From NCBI GenBank assembly GCA_030593565.1, contig JAUVGW010000012.1, positions 1 through 32,601 on the forward strand: a stretch of 32,601 bases of DNA, in the 5' to 3' direction. This DNA is from Phycisphaerae bacterium. GTDB lineage: Bacteria; Planctomycetota; Phycisphaerae; UBA1845; UTPLA1. The position numbers and the translations under genes were made by a program. Position 1 is the stretch's first letter; each line of letters starts with the position of its first letter. The notes beneath the pieces were generated by a model. It was not told the origin of the DNA, did not search any database, and worked only from the letters and a program-made list of their open reading frames with translations. Below are positions 9,401-18,811 of the stretch, piece after piece.

Positions 9401-11239
9401 TGCGGCGTCGTTCAGGAAGATGGCCAGTTCGTATGTTTCCGTCGGGCCGACCTGCGAGGAGGTGCTTTGCGGTTTGACCTCGACATAGTGCGTGCCGGTC
9501 GCGCGGGCGACGAAGAAACCACCCTGGGCCGGGTAGTCAGGACCACTCTGGATCGAGTTTGAATCGCTGATGTCGCTGTATATGACGTCCTGATCGGGAT
9601 CGTACACGAGGAGCTTGCCGTGGAAGGCGTTGGGATCGCTGTTGGCCGTGATGAAGCCGTCGGCATCACGTTCCGGATCGCCGTCAAACGCGATGAACAC
9701 GCGGTCCCCGGCCGTCGCGTCGAAGGCGTAGAAATCGGCGTCGGTCGTCGTATCGATGACGCCCGCGTAGTAGTGCTTCCCGGAGTAATCGGCCGTGCCA
9801 AGCGTGTTGTTCGGCTCACATTCCGGCAGTGGCAACCGGCTGGCCGGCTCGACCCCGACATGCAGGCGGTAGCGATGGACGACATGGGTCGATGTGCTCT
9901 GGTACCAGACGTTCAAGAAGTGTGTGCCGTCCGCGGTCATGGCCGCGCCGGCGATCACAGGCGAACTTGTTGAGTAGATATACGTGAGGTCCTCGTACGT
10001 CGCGTCGGCGGAACAACTATCGGCATCTTCATCGTCAAACTCGATCAGCGTGACGCCGTCGGTCGCGTAGAAGCCCATGTCCAGATCGATCGTGGTGTTG
10101 GATCTACCACCGTTATTCGCCCAGGCGTACACGCGGTCGCCGGTCAGGCCCGTCACGGCGAACCAGTCCACGTCCAGCGGCCCGAGGAGTTGCCCGCCGT
10201 TGAGGGGCGTGGTGATTGGACTGGCCCCGGCGGGTGTCTCATTCGGCTCGATCTCGTTCATTTCGTAGTTGAATGCGTCGTCCACGATCAGGACGTAGTT
10301 CCCGGTGTCATTGGTGCCGTCATCCTCGTCGACAAAAATGTAGTAGTCTTTGGTGGCCTCCAATGTGGCGACAACCAGGTCGTGGTACCCGTCGCTGCCT
10401 CCAGAGTTGTGCGAAGCACCGACGCAGCCGTCCAATGTGAAAGGATCGCAGGAATCATCGATGTAGAGCACGCCGTCAAAGCCCTGCGAGATCAGCTCGA
10501 AGGCATAGTCACCGTCGACTGTGGGCGTGAACTTGTACACGTGGTCGATTCCCGTCGCGTTTGTGGCAGTGCGCACCGCGCAACGACCGCTACCGAAATC
10601 GTCGTAAGTGAAATCCGCCGCAGCACCATCGATGTCGTTCACAACTGCGTAAGGTAACGTCGTCGGGATTGTCTCCGCGGATGCGCAGGCATCCGGCATG
10701 ACAGCCGGAATCGTGTCGATGATAAGCGTGAATGAACAGTTGTCGCGGGTGGCGGCGTTGTGATCGACGCCGATGGTGTATGTCGTGCCCATATTCAACG
10801 CGACGTCCATATGAACCGGCCTCGATCCATAGCCCGCTCGGAGGCCGTCAATGTACACCGGCACCGTGTCGAAATCCGTGCCGATGTAGATGACGAAACG
10901 GCGCTCGGTCGAGGAGTAACGAAGCGGTGCGTGTTGCCACGGAACAAGTTGAATACGATAGGTGTCCGTGGCCGAAGGTGTGAAATCGAAGAAGACGTCC
11001 GGACCGTCATCATTGCCCGCGCCGATGTCGGGCAATCCGGTGTCCTGGAGGTCATTCGCAGCGCCCTCCAGCGTCGCGAAGACCATGACCGGAATCGCGG
11101 GCCCGATGACCTCCGCGCTTGCCGGATCGTCGTTCGCCGGTGTCGGCGGAAGCGCCGTCGCCACCGTCGGCAGCAGGAGCGCCGTGGCAAGCGCGACTGC
11201 TCCGAGTACGTGCAACTGTCTGTTCTTGATGGTCGTCAT
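6413..11239 (-). CDS. Giant secreted protein with PPC-like domains, three P domains and a dockerin tail
   Basis: Predicted secreted protein of 1608 residues. The ATG at 11239 has GAGGAGGT 5 bases upstream and gives a clean signal peptide (cleavage near A29). Four beta-sandwich regions resembling bacterial pre-peptidase C-terminal (PPC) domains span about 33-175, 185-320, 328-462 and 472-612 (motifs DVFFDFTP, EIEPNETP, ECEPNN). Then a roughly 80-residue module appears five times (about 620-708, 873-952, 1143-1222, 1236-1320, 1475-1554), with core D-S/T-G-I, F-x-P-G-D, and G-S-G-x-x-x-x-T-D. Three proprotein-convertase P-like domains (about 720-870, 960-1142, 1325-1475) alternate with these modules. 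The tail is a type I dockerin-like pair (GDVNEDGNVDFDD, ADVNKDGVINGDD). No catalytic domain is visible, so an adhesive or matrix role is inferred. A terminator hairpin follows the gene. Confidence 0.85.
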   Translation of the reverse strand: MTTIKNRQLHVLGAVALATALLLPTVATALPPTPANDDPASAEVIGPAIPVMVFATLEGAANDLQDTGLPDIGAGNDDGPDVFFDFTPSATDTYRIQLVPWQHAPLRYSSTERRFVIYIGTDFDTVPVYIDGLRAGYGSRPVHMDVALNMGTTYTIGVDHNAATRDNCSFTLIIDTIPAVMPDACASAETIPTTLPYAVVNDIDGAAADFTYDDFGSGRCAVRTATNATGIDHVYKFTPTVDGDYAFELISQGFDGVLYIDDSCDPFTLDGCVGASHNSGGSDGYHDLVVATLEATKDYYIFVDEDDGTNDTGNYVLIVDDAFNYEMNEIEPNETPAGASPITTPLNGGQLLGPLDVDWFAVTGLTGDRVYAWANNGGRSNTTIDLDMGFYATDGVTLIEFDDEDADSCSADATYEDLTYIYSTSSPVIAGAAMTADGTHFLNVWYQSTSTHVVHRYRLHVGVEPASRLPLPECEPNNTLGTADYSGKHYYAGVIDTTTDADFYAFDATAGDRVFIAFDGDPERDADGFITANSDPNAFHGKLLVYDPDQDVIYSDISDSNSIQSGPDYPAQGGFFVARATGTHYVEVKPQSTSSQVGPTETYELAIFLNDAAPALTEDVDPILTLTPDDDNDLIDVTATDNAGGDTGICDAWLVDATNVQVSGLVFTPGDGSVSFQVTLVDGMQSGAGKLFVEDCAGNTACAMAAIDVDPPVCSGANFSARSPVSLHDPIHVPDYETSGPGIDGTIDVAEAGIITKITVTMSIETLGSSNIDCWLESPTGTRVELITDRGSSSGVDITDATFDDDADESFPGYSGTPPYTGTWLPDDAAGLAQLNSEQAQGRWKLNVVDDSSSPGGGSRLVEWSMVIKASFGAPETYAGTATDTLGLDSGIASVVLTDVVNTQLDLSPEFVPGDTEVSYSVSLIDTSVNGSGTLTVTDLGGNTCVVPIALLGAVDGTGPSNSGAVTTDLQFGAEVQAVLPIDSPTGATSSVNVGDSTLVGEVEVELTIDTKDTGRITSTLTHGGDFASLLNRTGMDDRFSVGLTKDGGIELILDDDAPEADDTHLEPAAGSIEFLGLHQPDGRGEFIFNGITTDDRDHMLFGLAGADSSGSWDLFVADYRPGYSTTTGVAIFRRWSATIKNPCAADRYVGTTMDAYPGTGICSIALAGGATNLAVAATFTPGDEIVDYVVTLTDPALPGSGTLEITDCATNVTTVPISLAAAGIDQSPPVIGGMVNPVSHEFAGTASDNEVDDTGIEVVEMAPYADNLQIVSMAPDPPNGASHVSFVIALVDPMANGRGYVRVVDGCGLRGYALVEIDALSPVCTGSTGHTQRYLSTDLPQVIPNNNPAGVSSDIVVTDIDTVEDVNITFNILHPNASDIDMTLTSPMFIDLFSDRGSTGNDFIDVTLDDEAAEVIPSSYTAAPFTGSWQPETGSLSTLDGVPAVGTYTLKVADDYSQYPDGTFESWALTIESSTFPDRYDGRAEDGETHDSGICTIELLPGADNLTLAVDPFDPGDAIVRYSVALTDPSQCGSGAVRVTDCVGNVADVPVELGPRGDVNEDGNVDFDDVAPMVDALLNGGGCEADVNKDGVINGDDIQWFVDLVIP

Positions 11240-12067
11240 GGGATACCTCCTCATCCAAAAGCCAAGGAACGACATGGTTCAACAAAATCGACAAACGGTT
11301 CTGTATCAATACGCTTTTTGGGAACGTTAACATCCGTCTGCAAAAAAAGGCGGCGTCAGGTCTATCCAATTCTCAATTGCCTATCCTGCTGTTCGGTCGG
11401 TGGGCGCTCCACCCGTGTGACAACGAGCCTCGGCGCTCTTGTTCACGCGGGAAGTGAAGAAAATCGAAATTCGGAGCGACTTGCCCGGCCACCGGCAACA
11501 TCATTTGGCCCCTCTCCATCATTATGCCCACCGCAGCGCCGCTTGAATGAGCCCGGCAAGGCGCGAACCCATCATGGCGTCACCATCCTGAAAAATAACC
11601 GTTTGCCTCCACAGTGTCAAGGTTTGACGCCCTCATTTCGCTCCCCAACCGCCTCGGCTTTGGACCACGGCTGGCGGTCTTGATGGTCAGGCATAAGGTC
11701 CTGTTCGGTGCCTGTTCATGGGGTTTTTTGGCACAATGGGATCGATCCGCCCTTTGGGGTCAAACACCGAATCCCGTCGCTAAAACAAGCTCCTCACTCG
11801 AATTGCGTTTATACCGGAGACAGCGGGGCTGATGTGGATGGCAACCGTCGAACCGATGCACGCGTCTTTCGACGTTCGATGCCCTTTTATTCAACTCCAG
11901 CCGACCGATGCGGGCAAGAACACTTGTGGTTTCCGAGGGCAAAGCCTACACTGATATCAGCGACTTGCCCGAAGATGGCCAGCGCACCGGGCGTAAGAAC
12001 CGCGCGCCTCGGCAATAGACCGACACGCGCGAGCAACGACGCGCCTCACATAACCGGAGCCATGATC
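11240..12067. other. 828-base divergent intergenic region
   Basis: It separates two divergent giant secreted-protein genes. The second gene's reading frame stays open back to 11708, but that stretch encodes low-plausibility sequence before the signal peptide. Bases near 11310-11350 are AT-rich with an A-run and may hold the minus-strand promoter; no convincing -35/-10 pair was found for either gene. Confidence 0.5.
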
Positions 12068-15000
12068 ATGCAGCCAGTGAGCCGACACCGTTCGCTCAGG
12101 TCCGCGGTTGTGGGCCTGGTTGTTAGCGTTACCAGCTTCGCCGCCGCCGGCGCTGAGGATCCCGGGGCCACAAAGCGGGGATATTTCCACGATGCCAACG
12201 GGCCGCGGCACATGCTCATCTCGCCCTCACAGTTCCTGGTGAGCCTCAACATCCCGGACGGCCGGGACGTCGCCGTTCGACCCGCTTGTCTTCCTCCCCG
12301 CCAGTCTCCTCCACGTCTTCCAGGCTGCGCGGTACGTCTGGAAGACACCCTCCGGCAGCGAGGTCTGCACGTGGTCCACGACACCACAGTCGCCGAACTG
12401 CGCGAGCTTCCGGATCTTGTCTTTGCTTTGCCGGTCTTGCACCTGGTCGGCAGCGATGTACCGATCTACCAGACCGACAAGATCATCGTTGCCTTCCGCG
12501 CCGATGTAGATCCGGTCACCATTGATGAGATCGCGAAGACCTACGACTGCGACATCCAAGAATGTCAACGCGGCAAGAACCGCTATATCCTACGCCTGCG
12601 CGATACGCGCTCGACGAGCCCGCTGTCGGTGGCGAACGCACTTCACGAACGGAAGGACCTGACGCTCTACGCCCACCCGGATTTCTTCTTGCCGAAGCTG
12701 ACTCAATCGCCGCCGGTCATCAGTGATCCGTACTACCTCAGTCACCAATGGCATCTCGACGGCGACACGGACAAGGGCGCCCAGCCGGGAAGCGATATCA
12801 ACGTCGAGGCCGCCTGGGACAGCGATCACGGACCTAGCGCTCAGGGCGATCCGTCCGTCCGCGTGGCGATCCTTGACGAGTGCGTCGAGAAATGGCACCC
12901 CGACCTACTGCCCAATTGGGCGGCCGGGATTGACCTCGACGTCCAGCCGCCGGATGACGACCCGAGCCCCGACGGTGGCCAGCGACATGGCACCAGTTGC
13001 GCAGGCGTCGCGGTCGCGGCCGGCAATTCCATTGGCGTGCGCGGCGCTGCTCCGAATTGCGGGCTCATCGGCGTCAAGTTTTTCGGAGCGACCATCAGCG
13101 AAATGGCGGACGGATTCTACTTCAGCGTCGATCCCAACGATGACGGCGACCACGGCGACGGCGCGGCGGTCCTCAGCAACAGTTGGTCTTTTGCCGACGG
13201 CACGTTGCTCCCGCCGGATGTAGTCAACGCCATAAACTACGCGGCGATCAACGGGCGCGACGGCCTGGGCTGCCTGGTGCTGTTTGCTGCCGCGAACAAC
13301 GACCACACCGTCAATGGTGTCACTGCACTGGCACAGATGGAAACCACCATGGCGATCGGCGGCACCAATAGCAACGCCGCCCACACCGAATTCAGCGATG
13401 TCGGCCCCGAAGTAGGCGTCGTCGCCCCCACCAACGATCGCGGAGACGACGGCGTTCGATTCTCCTGGCTGGATATCACGACCGTCGATAATACCGGCAG
13501 CAGCGGCTACAACGGCCTTCCTGATTTGGACTACACCAACCAATTCGGCGGAACGAGTTCCGCCACGCCCCTGGCCGCGGGTGTCTTCGCCCTGATCATC
13601 TCGCAAGATCCCACCATGACCGCCGCCCAGGCCCGGGCCATAGCGCAGCATACCGCCGTCCCCGTCGACCCTCCCTACGGACGGTTCGACGGCATCACGG
13701 GGCACAGCCACCGTCTGGGCTTCGGCCGGGTTGATGCCGCGGCCGCGGTCGCGGCCGCCCATGCCGGACTGCGCTGGCCGGACCGGATCAAGACCATCAG
13801 CGCGACCGCCGATGGCGACACCGTCATGCTCGTATGGAGCACACCGCTGGCGGGTTATGCCGGCAGTCTTCTTGTGCGGTCCGACAAGCCTTTTGACTGG
13901 ATGCCGATCGACGGCGCAACATACACCGTCGGGCAGACCGTCGCCCCGGACGTGCAGGTCATTTACACCGATATCATCAGCACCCATCTCGACGTCGGCG
14001 CGAGCAGCGGCGGCTTCTTCTATGCCATCTATCCATACAGCACCGAGATGCTCTACGGGTTCGGCGCAAAGACCCACATCTTCCGCGATGCCGTCAGTTT
14101 GTTCTACGACAACAGCGAAGGTGCGAGCCCGGGATGGACGCACGGCGGCATCCTCGACGAATGGACACGGGGCGTGCCCACCTCCGGCGTCTCCATCTTC
14201 GGCCAGTCGGTCTATGGAAGCGGCCCCCTGGCAGGTTTGAACGGCACGCGCGCCATCGGTGGGGACAACTGCTGGGGTACCGACCTCAACTCCACTTACG
14301 ATGCCGGAACCGATGCCTGGCTTCAAACGCCGTTGATCAATCTCAGCGGCGTCTCCGTTCCTATCTTCCTTGAATACTACGACTGGTGCATGCTCGAGAC
14401 CTTCTACGACACCTGCTCGATCGAAATCGTGGATGCGCAGGATAATCTCGTCGGCGTCGTCGATGCTGACACCGCCGGTGATTATGACTGGACCCAGCAC
14501 GTGTACGATCTCTCACCGTTCGCCGGGCAGCCGATCAAGATTCGCTTTCACATCGTCGCCGACGGTATCTTCCAGCGCGACGGCTGGTTCATTGACGAGG
14601 TTCGCATCGTTGCCGCCGGGGACGGTCCCCTACCGCCCGTTGCCGACGACATCTACGTGGAAACCGCCGAGAATTCACCTGTCTCGGTCATCCTCCAGGC
14701 AACCGATCCGAATCCCGGCGACATCCTTGCGTACGTCATCACCTCGTTGCCCGCGCACGGCCAATTGTCCGATCCCAACGCCGGTCCCATCACGGCCGTT
14801 CCCACCACGCTTCTCTCAGACGGCTTCGTCGTCGATTTCACCCCGACCACTGACTATCAAGGCCCGGATGCGTTCGCATACCGTGCCCATGACGGCCTTC
14901 TCGATTCCAATCAGGCAACCGTCACGCTTTCCATCGGCACGCCCCAGCCGGTGTACGTGGACAGTCTCGACGTCGATCCCGGCTGGATCACCCAAGGCGA

Positions 15001-17458
15001 CTGGGCATTCGGCCAACCACAAGGCAATAGTGGCGATCCCACCACAGGCGCCACCGGCCTGAATGTGTACGGCTACAATCTGGCCGGCGCGTATCAGGAT
15101 GACATGCCCCCGCGCTATCTCACGATGCTCCCATTCAACTGCTCGGGTCTGTCACGTGTCACGCTGAATTTCGCCCGTTGGCTGGGCGTCGAGGCCGGCA
15201 GTTACGACAAGGCCACCATCGAAGTCTCGGCGGACGGCATTCAGTGGGCGACCGTCTGGAGCTATGGAGGGGCGGAAGACCTGGAAGAAGCCGAATGGAG
15301 CCAACAATCGTACAATATCGCGGCGTGGGCCGATGATCAGCCATTTATCCTGATCCGCTGGGCCATGGGGCCGACCGATGGAAGCGACACGTTCGCCGGT
15401 TGGAACATCGACGACGTTTCGATCTCGGCCATCGGAACACCCCCGACGAACCAGCCTCCGTACGCCGCCGATGTCGCCGCCTCCACGGCCGTTGACCAGA
15501 CCGTCGATATCTCGCTGAATGCCATCGATCCCGACGCCGACCCGGTCGACTACACGATACAGTCGTTGCCCCTGGCCGGTGTGCTCCACGATCCAAACGG
15601 AGGCTTGATTGACGTCGCCCCCTATGTGCTGCTCTCGCACGGCAGTGTCGTTTCGTATCAGCCCAATCTGCTCTACTCCGGCATGGATTCCTTCGAATAC
15701 GTAGCGGACGACGGATTGCTGATATCCAACGTTGCCACAACGAGCATCGAGGTGCTTTACCCGGCAGTGTTCCCGTTCATCGAGGACTTCGAGTCAGGCC
15801 CGCCCCCGGCCGCGTACTGGCATACCCATTCCACAAACACCGGGCGCATCCAGATCACCCCCGAAAACGGCCCCATAGGCGCCTACCACGCGACCCTTGA
15901 CTCGACCGCCGAAGGCTCCTACTCCTTGAACGAACTTACCCTCGTCGCGGATCTGGCTGGACAGTCAATGGTCATCTTCGAGTATGACTGGCGGGATTTC
16001 GGCGACGAGGCGCACACGTTGCCGGACGTCTGGCAGGATTCCGCCGAAGGCGATGGCGTCGCCATCAGTGCCGACGGCGTCACATGGTATCGCATCGCCG
16101 ACCTGTTTGATGGCGACCGAGGCGGCCCGGAGGATGGTGGTGAGCGCGGCCCGCGAGGCGAGCAGTATCAAACCGTCAGGATCGACCTCGACGATGTGGT
16201 CGCTACGGTGGGAATCAGCTACACGACCACGTTTAGGATCCGCTTCCAGCAATATGACAACTACCCCATCGACAGCGACGGCATCGCCCTCGACAACGTC
16301 CGACTCACACAAGGAACGGAAGACCCCCTGATTGCCACCGGCAGCTTGCCGGCCGCTCGACTCAGCGAGCCCTATGGACCGATCTCACTCGAAGCCATCG
16401 GCGGTGACGAGCCGTTGGTCTGGTCCGTCCTGGACGTCTACGGGGAGTCGGATCTCGGCGCCAGCGAGTTCGCCGCCGTCGGGATCGCCCAAGGCTGGCA
16501 CGACGATGACACGGCATTCGATTACACGTTGCCGTTCGCCTTTCCCTTCTGGGGCGAATTGTTGACGGACGTGAAGATCGGAACCGACGGCTGGATCAAC
16601 TTCGGCCCCTACGTCGGCTCCACCTACAACAACAGCACAGTCCTGCTGCGCTACAACAAACGCATCGCCGCCCTGTGGGATGATCTGCGGACCGACGAAG
16701 GCGGAGACATCTTCATCGACGAAGACACGCCCGCACAGGTCACGATCCGCTGGGACGCCTCCACGCAAGCCGGCGGGACTCCCTGCAACTTCAGCGCGAC
16801 GCTCTACGAGAATGGCAACATCCGCTTCCATTATGGAAGCGGCAACACGGGCCTGACGCCGACGATCGGCATATCCGCCGGCGACGGCACCTCCGACCGC
16901 TACTTGCTCACCTCCTATGACGGGCTCACGGAACTGACCGACGCGAATTCGCTCGAAATCGAATGGCTGAGTCTCCCACCCGGCATGGTCATGAGCCAGG
17001 AGGGGATCATCGAGGGTGTGCCAACCGAAGCGGGCATCTATCGCCCGATCTTCCACGTCAGCGATGCCCTGGACCGCACCGATTCCAAGCAGATTCCCAT
17101 CCTCGTGACGGATGCCCTGCTCGGTGACTTCGACGATGACGGCGACGTGGACGAGGATGACTTCTCCCAGTTCCGCGTCTGTTACACCGGACCGGACGGC
17201 GGTCCCGTCGGCCCGTCGTGCGAAGCGGGTGATTTCGACGGCGACAACGACGTGGATTGTGACGACTACCAGGCCTTCCGCGCGGCGTTCTTCGACAGCT
17301 CCGGCTATGGGCCGACCATGGACATCAGTGAGTTCGTCGCGGCCCTGCTCGACCCGGCAAGCGATGAAGGCGACCTGTGCATAGCCGACATGAATGTCAG
17401 TGGGCGTGCTGACGGGAATGACATTCAGGCGTTCGTGCAGGCGCTGCTGGGCGGCTGA
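12068..17458 (+). CDS. Secreted subtilisin-like (S8) serine protease with jelly-roll, cadherin-like and dockerin domains
   Basis: Predicted extracellular protease of 1796 residues. The ATG at 12068 is chosen because GGAG (12056-12059) lies 8 bases upstream and a signal peptide follows (SAVVGLVVSVTSFAAAGA); the ATG at 12062 is too close to it. A propeptide-like region leads to an S8 catalytic domain with an intact triad: Asp270 (VAILDEC), His307 (RHGTSCAG) and Ser497 (GGTSSATP). The spacing resembles kexin-type enzymes. Beyond it lie three MAM/jelly-roll-like regions (about 674-851, 961-1125, 1234-1418), two cadherin-like domains (about 856-957, 1128-1231) of the form A-x-D-P-(N/D)...F-x-Y-x-A-x-D-G, a He_PIG-like Ig region interrupted by a nidogen-like insert (about 1421-1677), and a dockerin-like tail (GDFDDDGDVDEDD, GDFDGDNDVDCDD). 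The substrate is unknown. Confidence 0.9.
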   Translation: MQPVSRHRSLRSAVVGLVVSVTSFAAAGAEDPGATKRGYFHDANGPRHMLISPSQFLVSLNIPDGRDVAVRPACLPPRQSPPRLPGCAVRLEDTLRQRGLHVVHDTTVAELRELPDLVFALPVLHLVGSDVPIYQTDKIIVAFRADVDPVTIDEIAKTYDCDIQECQRGKNRYILRLRDTRSTSPLSVANALHERKDLTLYAHPDFFLPKLTQSPPVISDPYYLSHQWHLDGDTDKGAQPGSDINVEAAWDSDHGPSAQGDPSVRVAILDECVEKWHPDLLPNWAAGIDLDVQPPDDDPSPDGGQRHGTSCAGVAVAAGNSIGVRGAAPNCGLIGVKFFGATISEMADGFYFSVDPNDDGDHGDGAAVLSNSWSFADGTLLPPDVVNAINYAAINGRDGLGCLVLFAAANNDHTVNGVTALAQMETTMAIGGTNSNAAHTEFSDVGPEVGVVAPTNDRGDDGVRFSWLDITTVDNTGSSGYNGLPDLDYTNQFGGTSSATPLAAGVFALIISQDPTMTAAQARAIAQHTAVPVDPPYGRFDGITGHSHRLGFGRVDAAAAVAAAHAGLRWPDRIKTISATADGDTVMLVWSTPLAGYAGSLLVRSDKPFDWMPIDGATYTVGQTVAPDVQVIYTDIISTHLDVGASSGGFFYAIYPYSTEMLYGFGAKTHIFRDAVSLFYDNSEGASPGWTHGGILDEWTRGVPTSGVSIFGQSVYGSGPLAGLNGTRAIGGDNCWGTDLNSTYDAGTDAWLQTPLINLSGVSVPIFLEYYDWCMLETFYDTCSIEIVDAQDNLVGVVDADTAGDYDWTQHVYDLSPFAGQPIKIRFHIVADGIFQRDGWFIDEVRIVAAGDGPLPPVADDIYVETAENSPVSVILQATDPNPGDILAYVITSLPAHGQLSDPNAGPITAVPTTLLSDGFVVDFTPTTDYQGPDAFAYRAHDGLLDSNQATVTLSIGTPQPVYVDSLDVDPGWITQGDWAFGQPQGNSGDPTTGATGLNVYGYNLAGAYQDDMPPRYLTMLPFNCSGLSRVTLNFARWLGVEAGSYDKATIEVSADGIQWATVWSYGGAEDLEEAEWSQQSYNIAAWADDQPFILIRWAMGPTDGSDTFAGWNIDDVSISAIGTPPTNQPPYAADVAASTAVDQTVDISLNAIDPDADPVDYTIQSLPLAGVLHDPNGGLIDVAPYVLLSHGSVVSYQPNLLYSGMDSFEYVADDGLLISNVATTSIEVLYPAVFPFIEDFESGPPPAAYWHTHSTNTGRIQITPENGPIGAYHATLDSTAEGSYSLNELTLVADLAGQSMVIFEYDWRDFGDEAHTLPDVWQDSAEGDGVAISADGVTWYRIADLFDGDRGGPEDGGERGPRGEQYQTVRIDLDDVVATVGISYTTTFRIRFQQYDNYPIDSDGIALDNVRLTQGTEDPLIATGSLPAARLSEPYGPISLEAIGGDEPLVWSVLDVYGESDLGASEFAAVGIAQGWHDDDTAFDYTLPFAFPFWGELLTDVKIGTDGWINFGPYVGSTYNNSTVLLRYNKRIAALWDDLRTDEGGDIFIDEDTPAQVTIRWDASTQAGGTPCNFSATLYENGNIRFHYGSGNTGLTPTIGISAGDGTSDRYLLTSYDGLTELTDANSLEIEWLSLPPGMVMSQEGIIEGVPTEAGIYRPIFHVSDALDRTDSKQIPILVTDALLGDFDDDGDVDEDDFSQFRVCYTGPDGGPVGPSCEAGDFDGDNDVDCDDYQAFRAAFFDSSGYGPTMDISEFVAALLDPASDEGDLCIADMNVSGRADGNDIQAFVQALLGG

Positions 17459-17497
17459 GCGATGGACGATGCCGGAACCTGAAGATCGGCCGCCATC

Positions 17498-17641
17498 ATG
17501 ACCGCGACCATCGGCTATCAGGAAAAGGCAATCTCCGCCCTGAAAGACGACGTTATGAACGAGCAGGCAGTAATCAAAAAGCTCCTCGTCCACAAACGGC
17601 GTCGGTCTTCTGCCGGTCGCTGGCTTTCTGTGGGCACATAG
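17498..17641 (+). CDS. Possible small protein or gene remnant, 47 residues
   Basis: An ATG frame reads MTATIGYQEKAISALKDDV and continues as a charged helix to a TAG at 17639-17641. It lacks a clear ribosome site and its last codons run up against the left arm of the palindrome beginning at 17647. No family is recognised. It may be a truncated gene end, or chance. Confidence 0.2.
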   Translation: MTATIGYQEKAISALKDDVMNEQAVIKKLLVHKRRRSSAGRWLSVGT

Positions 17642-17646
17642 TGGTC

Positions 17647-17769
17647 CATTCCGCATGAATCTGCGGGTAGCGTCGGCCCCCCGTGGCCGACGTAAAATGT
17701 GGAGAGGTCCCCCTCGCATACGTCGGCCACAGGGGGCCGACGCTACTACCCGCAAACACAGATGGAATG
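17647..17769. repeat. Long imperfect palindrome (about 120 bases)
   Basis: The left arm TGCGGGTAGCGTCGGCCCCC continuing to 17693 pairs with a right arm at 17719-17754, differing by a 3-base insertion (an extra TAG/CTA) and one substitution. A weaker outer match (CATTCC...GGAATG) extends it to 17647-17769. The arms share GTAGCG-(T/G)-CGGCC with modules at 4394-4466, 18248-18320 and 25742-25768. Confidence 0.7.
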
Positions 17770-17938
17770 AATCAATAGTCGTAAGATGAGAACCTGCGTG
17801 CCATCGCGATACACGGTCCAGCGTTTCACACCAGAGCGGGGCTCAGACAAAGTGGCTCGCGCGTCACCATTCACGACGGCGGCAAGTTCGATAATCTGAA
17901 ACCACGGCTTCCCTCCATCGACTACAGGGCAAGCGTGT
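17746..17938 (-). pseudogene. Possible 3' gene remnant joined to the palindrome
   Basis: A minus-strand frame without a good start codon reads WFQIIELAAVVNGDARATLS and then SGVKRWTVYRDGTQVLILRL, which looks like real protein sequence. It ends in a TAG inside the right arm of the palindrome at 17719-17754. An in-frame TGA stands just upstream (17939-17941). It could be the tail of a gene cut by insertion. No family was recognised. Confidence 0.25.
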
Positions 17939-18128
17939 CATCGCCTTGGCGAGAAAAATTACCCTTCGCGTCGGGGTTTTGGCAGCCTTCGGCGTTTACC
18001 GCCTGACCGGCCCCACGGTCGAAGCGCCTGACATCCATGTAGTGGTCATAATTGCGGAGCAGCATCATGTGCACCCTTTCAGAAGCCCAGGTCCGCACCG
18101 CCAGGCCGACAAGCGCCGTCGGCAATGT

Positions 18129-18320
18129 CTTGGCCTTCTTTCCATTCAAGCTACGCAGGAGCGGTGACTGCCGGCCCCGAACTTCGACGGTGACCACAAC
18201 AGGGCGATCACGTCAAGGGGCGGCGTTAGAGCAACTTTGGAGAAGGCGTAGCGTCCAACCCCCGTGTCGGACGTTGAACACCAACCGTTTTTGACGGCCG
18301 ACAGGGGCGTCGGCCGCTGC
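18129..18320. repeat. Dispersed repeat, copy B (uninterrupted)
   Basis: Same-orientation counterpart of 4116-4466 without the inserted element. It ends in a 73-base palindromic module (18248-18320) closely matching 4394-4466. Just beyond it, CCATGACAGGTTTGGCGGC at 18361-18379 resembles the left end of the element at 4229 and may be a degenerate trace of another copy. Confidence 0.75.
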
Positions 18321-18547
18321 GAAAACAGGCAAACCGCTATAGCGGCCCCAATCCCCGAATCCATGACAGGTTTGGCGGCCCATGAGGCTAGACGGCATGG
18401 TGGCCCCGTGGCCGAAATCAACCGATTCCGTCGTTTAGCCGCGACCGCCGATGCATCCCGCCAGGGCATTGCCGAAAGTGGGATACAATCTGATCTGGAA
18501 CGAAAGCGGCGTTTGCCCGGAATGCGGCACGGCGATATGAGAAAGGC

Positions 18548-18811
18548 GTGACAGCCCTGACGACCGCCGCGCGGCCGGTCCTTTTCGATCGCGGCCAAAC
18601 CGCCGTCAATGAACCGTCTTCGCCAGCGGACGACTGTGTTAGGCATGATGCCGAGTTCGGCCGCGATGTCCTTGTTCATCTTGCCTTCGGCCGCCAGCAA
18701 CACGATCTTTGCTCGCTGCATCAGCCGAACCGGTGTGCTGCGACATCGCGACCATCGCGCCAAGATCGCTCGCTGCTCGCCTGACAAAGTGATCCGCGGA
18801 GCCGGCTTCAT
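18548..18811 (-). pseudogene. IS630-family transposase remnant (N-terminal helix-turn-helix only)
   Basis: The first about 88 residues match the N-terminal domain of IS630-family transposases: RITLSGEQRAILARW, then RLMQRAKIVLLAAEGKMNKD, then a recognition-helix segment NTVVRWRRRFIDGGLAAIEK ending DRPRGGR. The start ATG (18811) has GGAGG (complement of 18820-18824) 8 bases upstream. After RGGR the frame stays open to 18146 but no longer resembles a transposase, and the DDE catalytic domain is absent. It is therefore truncated by deletion or replacement. It differs in sequence from the IS630-type start at 1-64, so two separate elements have visited this region. Confidence 0.8.

Noticed and set aside
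11708-12067. 120-residue N-terminal extension of the protease
   Set aside because: No ribosome site at 11708, implausible protein sequence, and a signal peptide with a good ribosome site begins at 12068.
12905-14500. Long minus-strand open frame (531 codons)
   Set aside because: Antisense to the protease catalytic domain, whose Asp/His/Ser motifs are on the plus strand.
18146-18547. C-terminal half of the IS630 open frame as real transposase
   Set aside because: After residue 88 the sequence loses all transposase resemblance and overlaps dispersed-repeat copy B.
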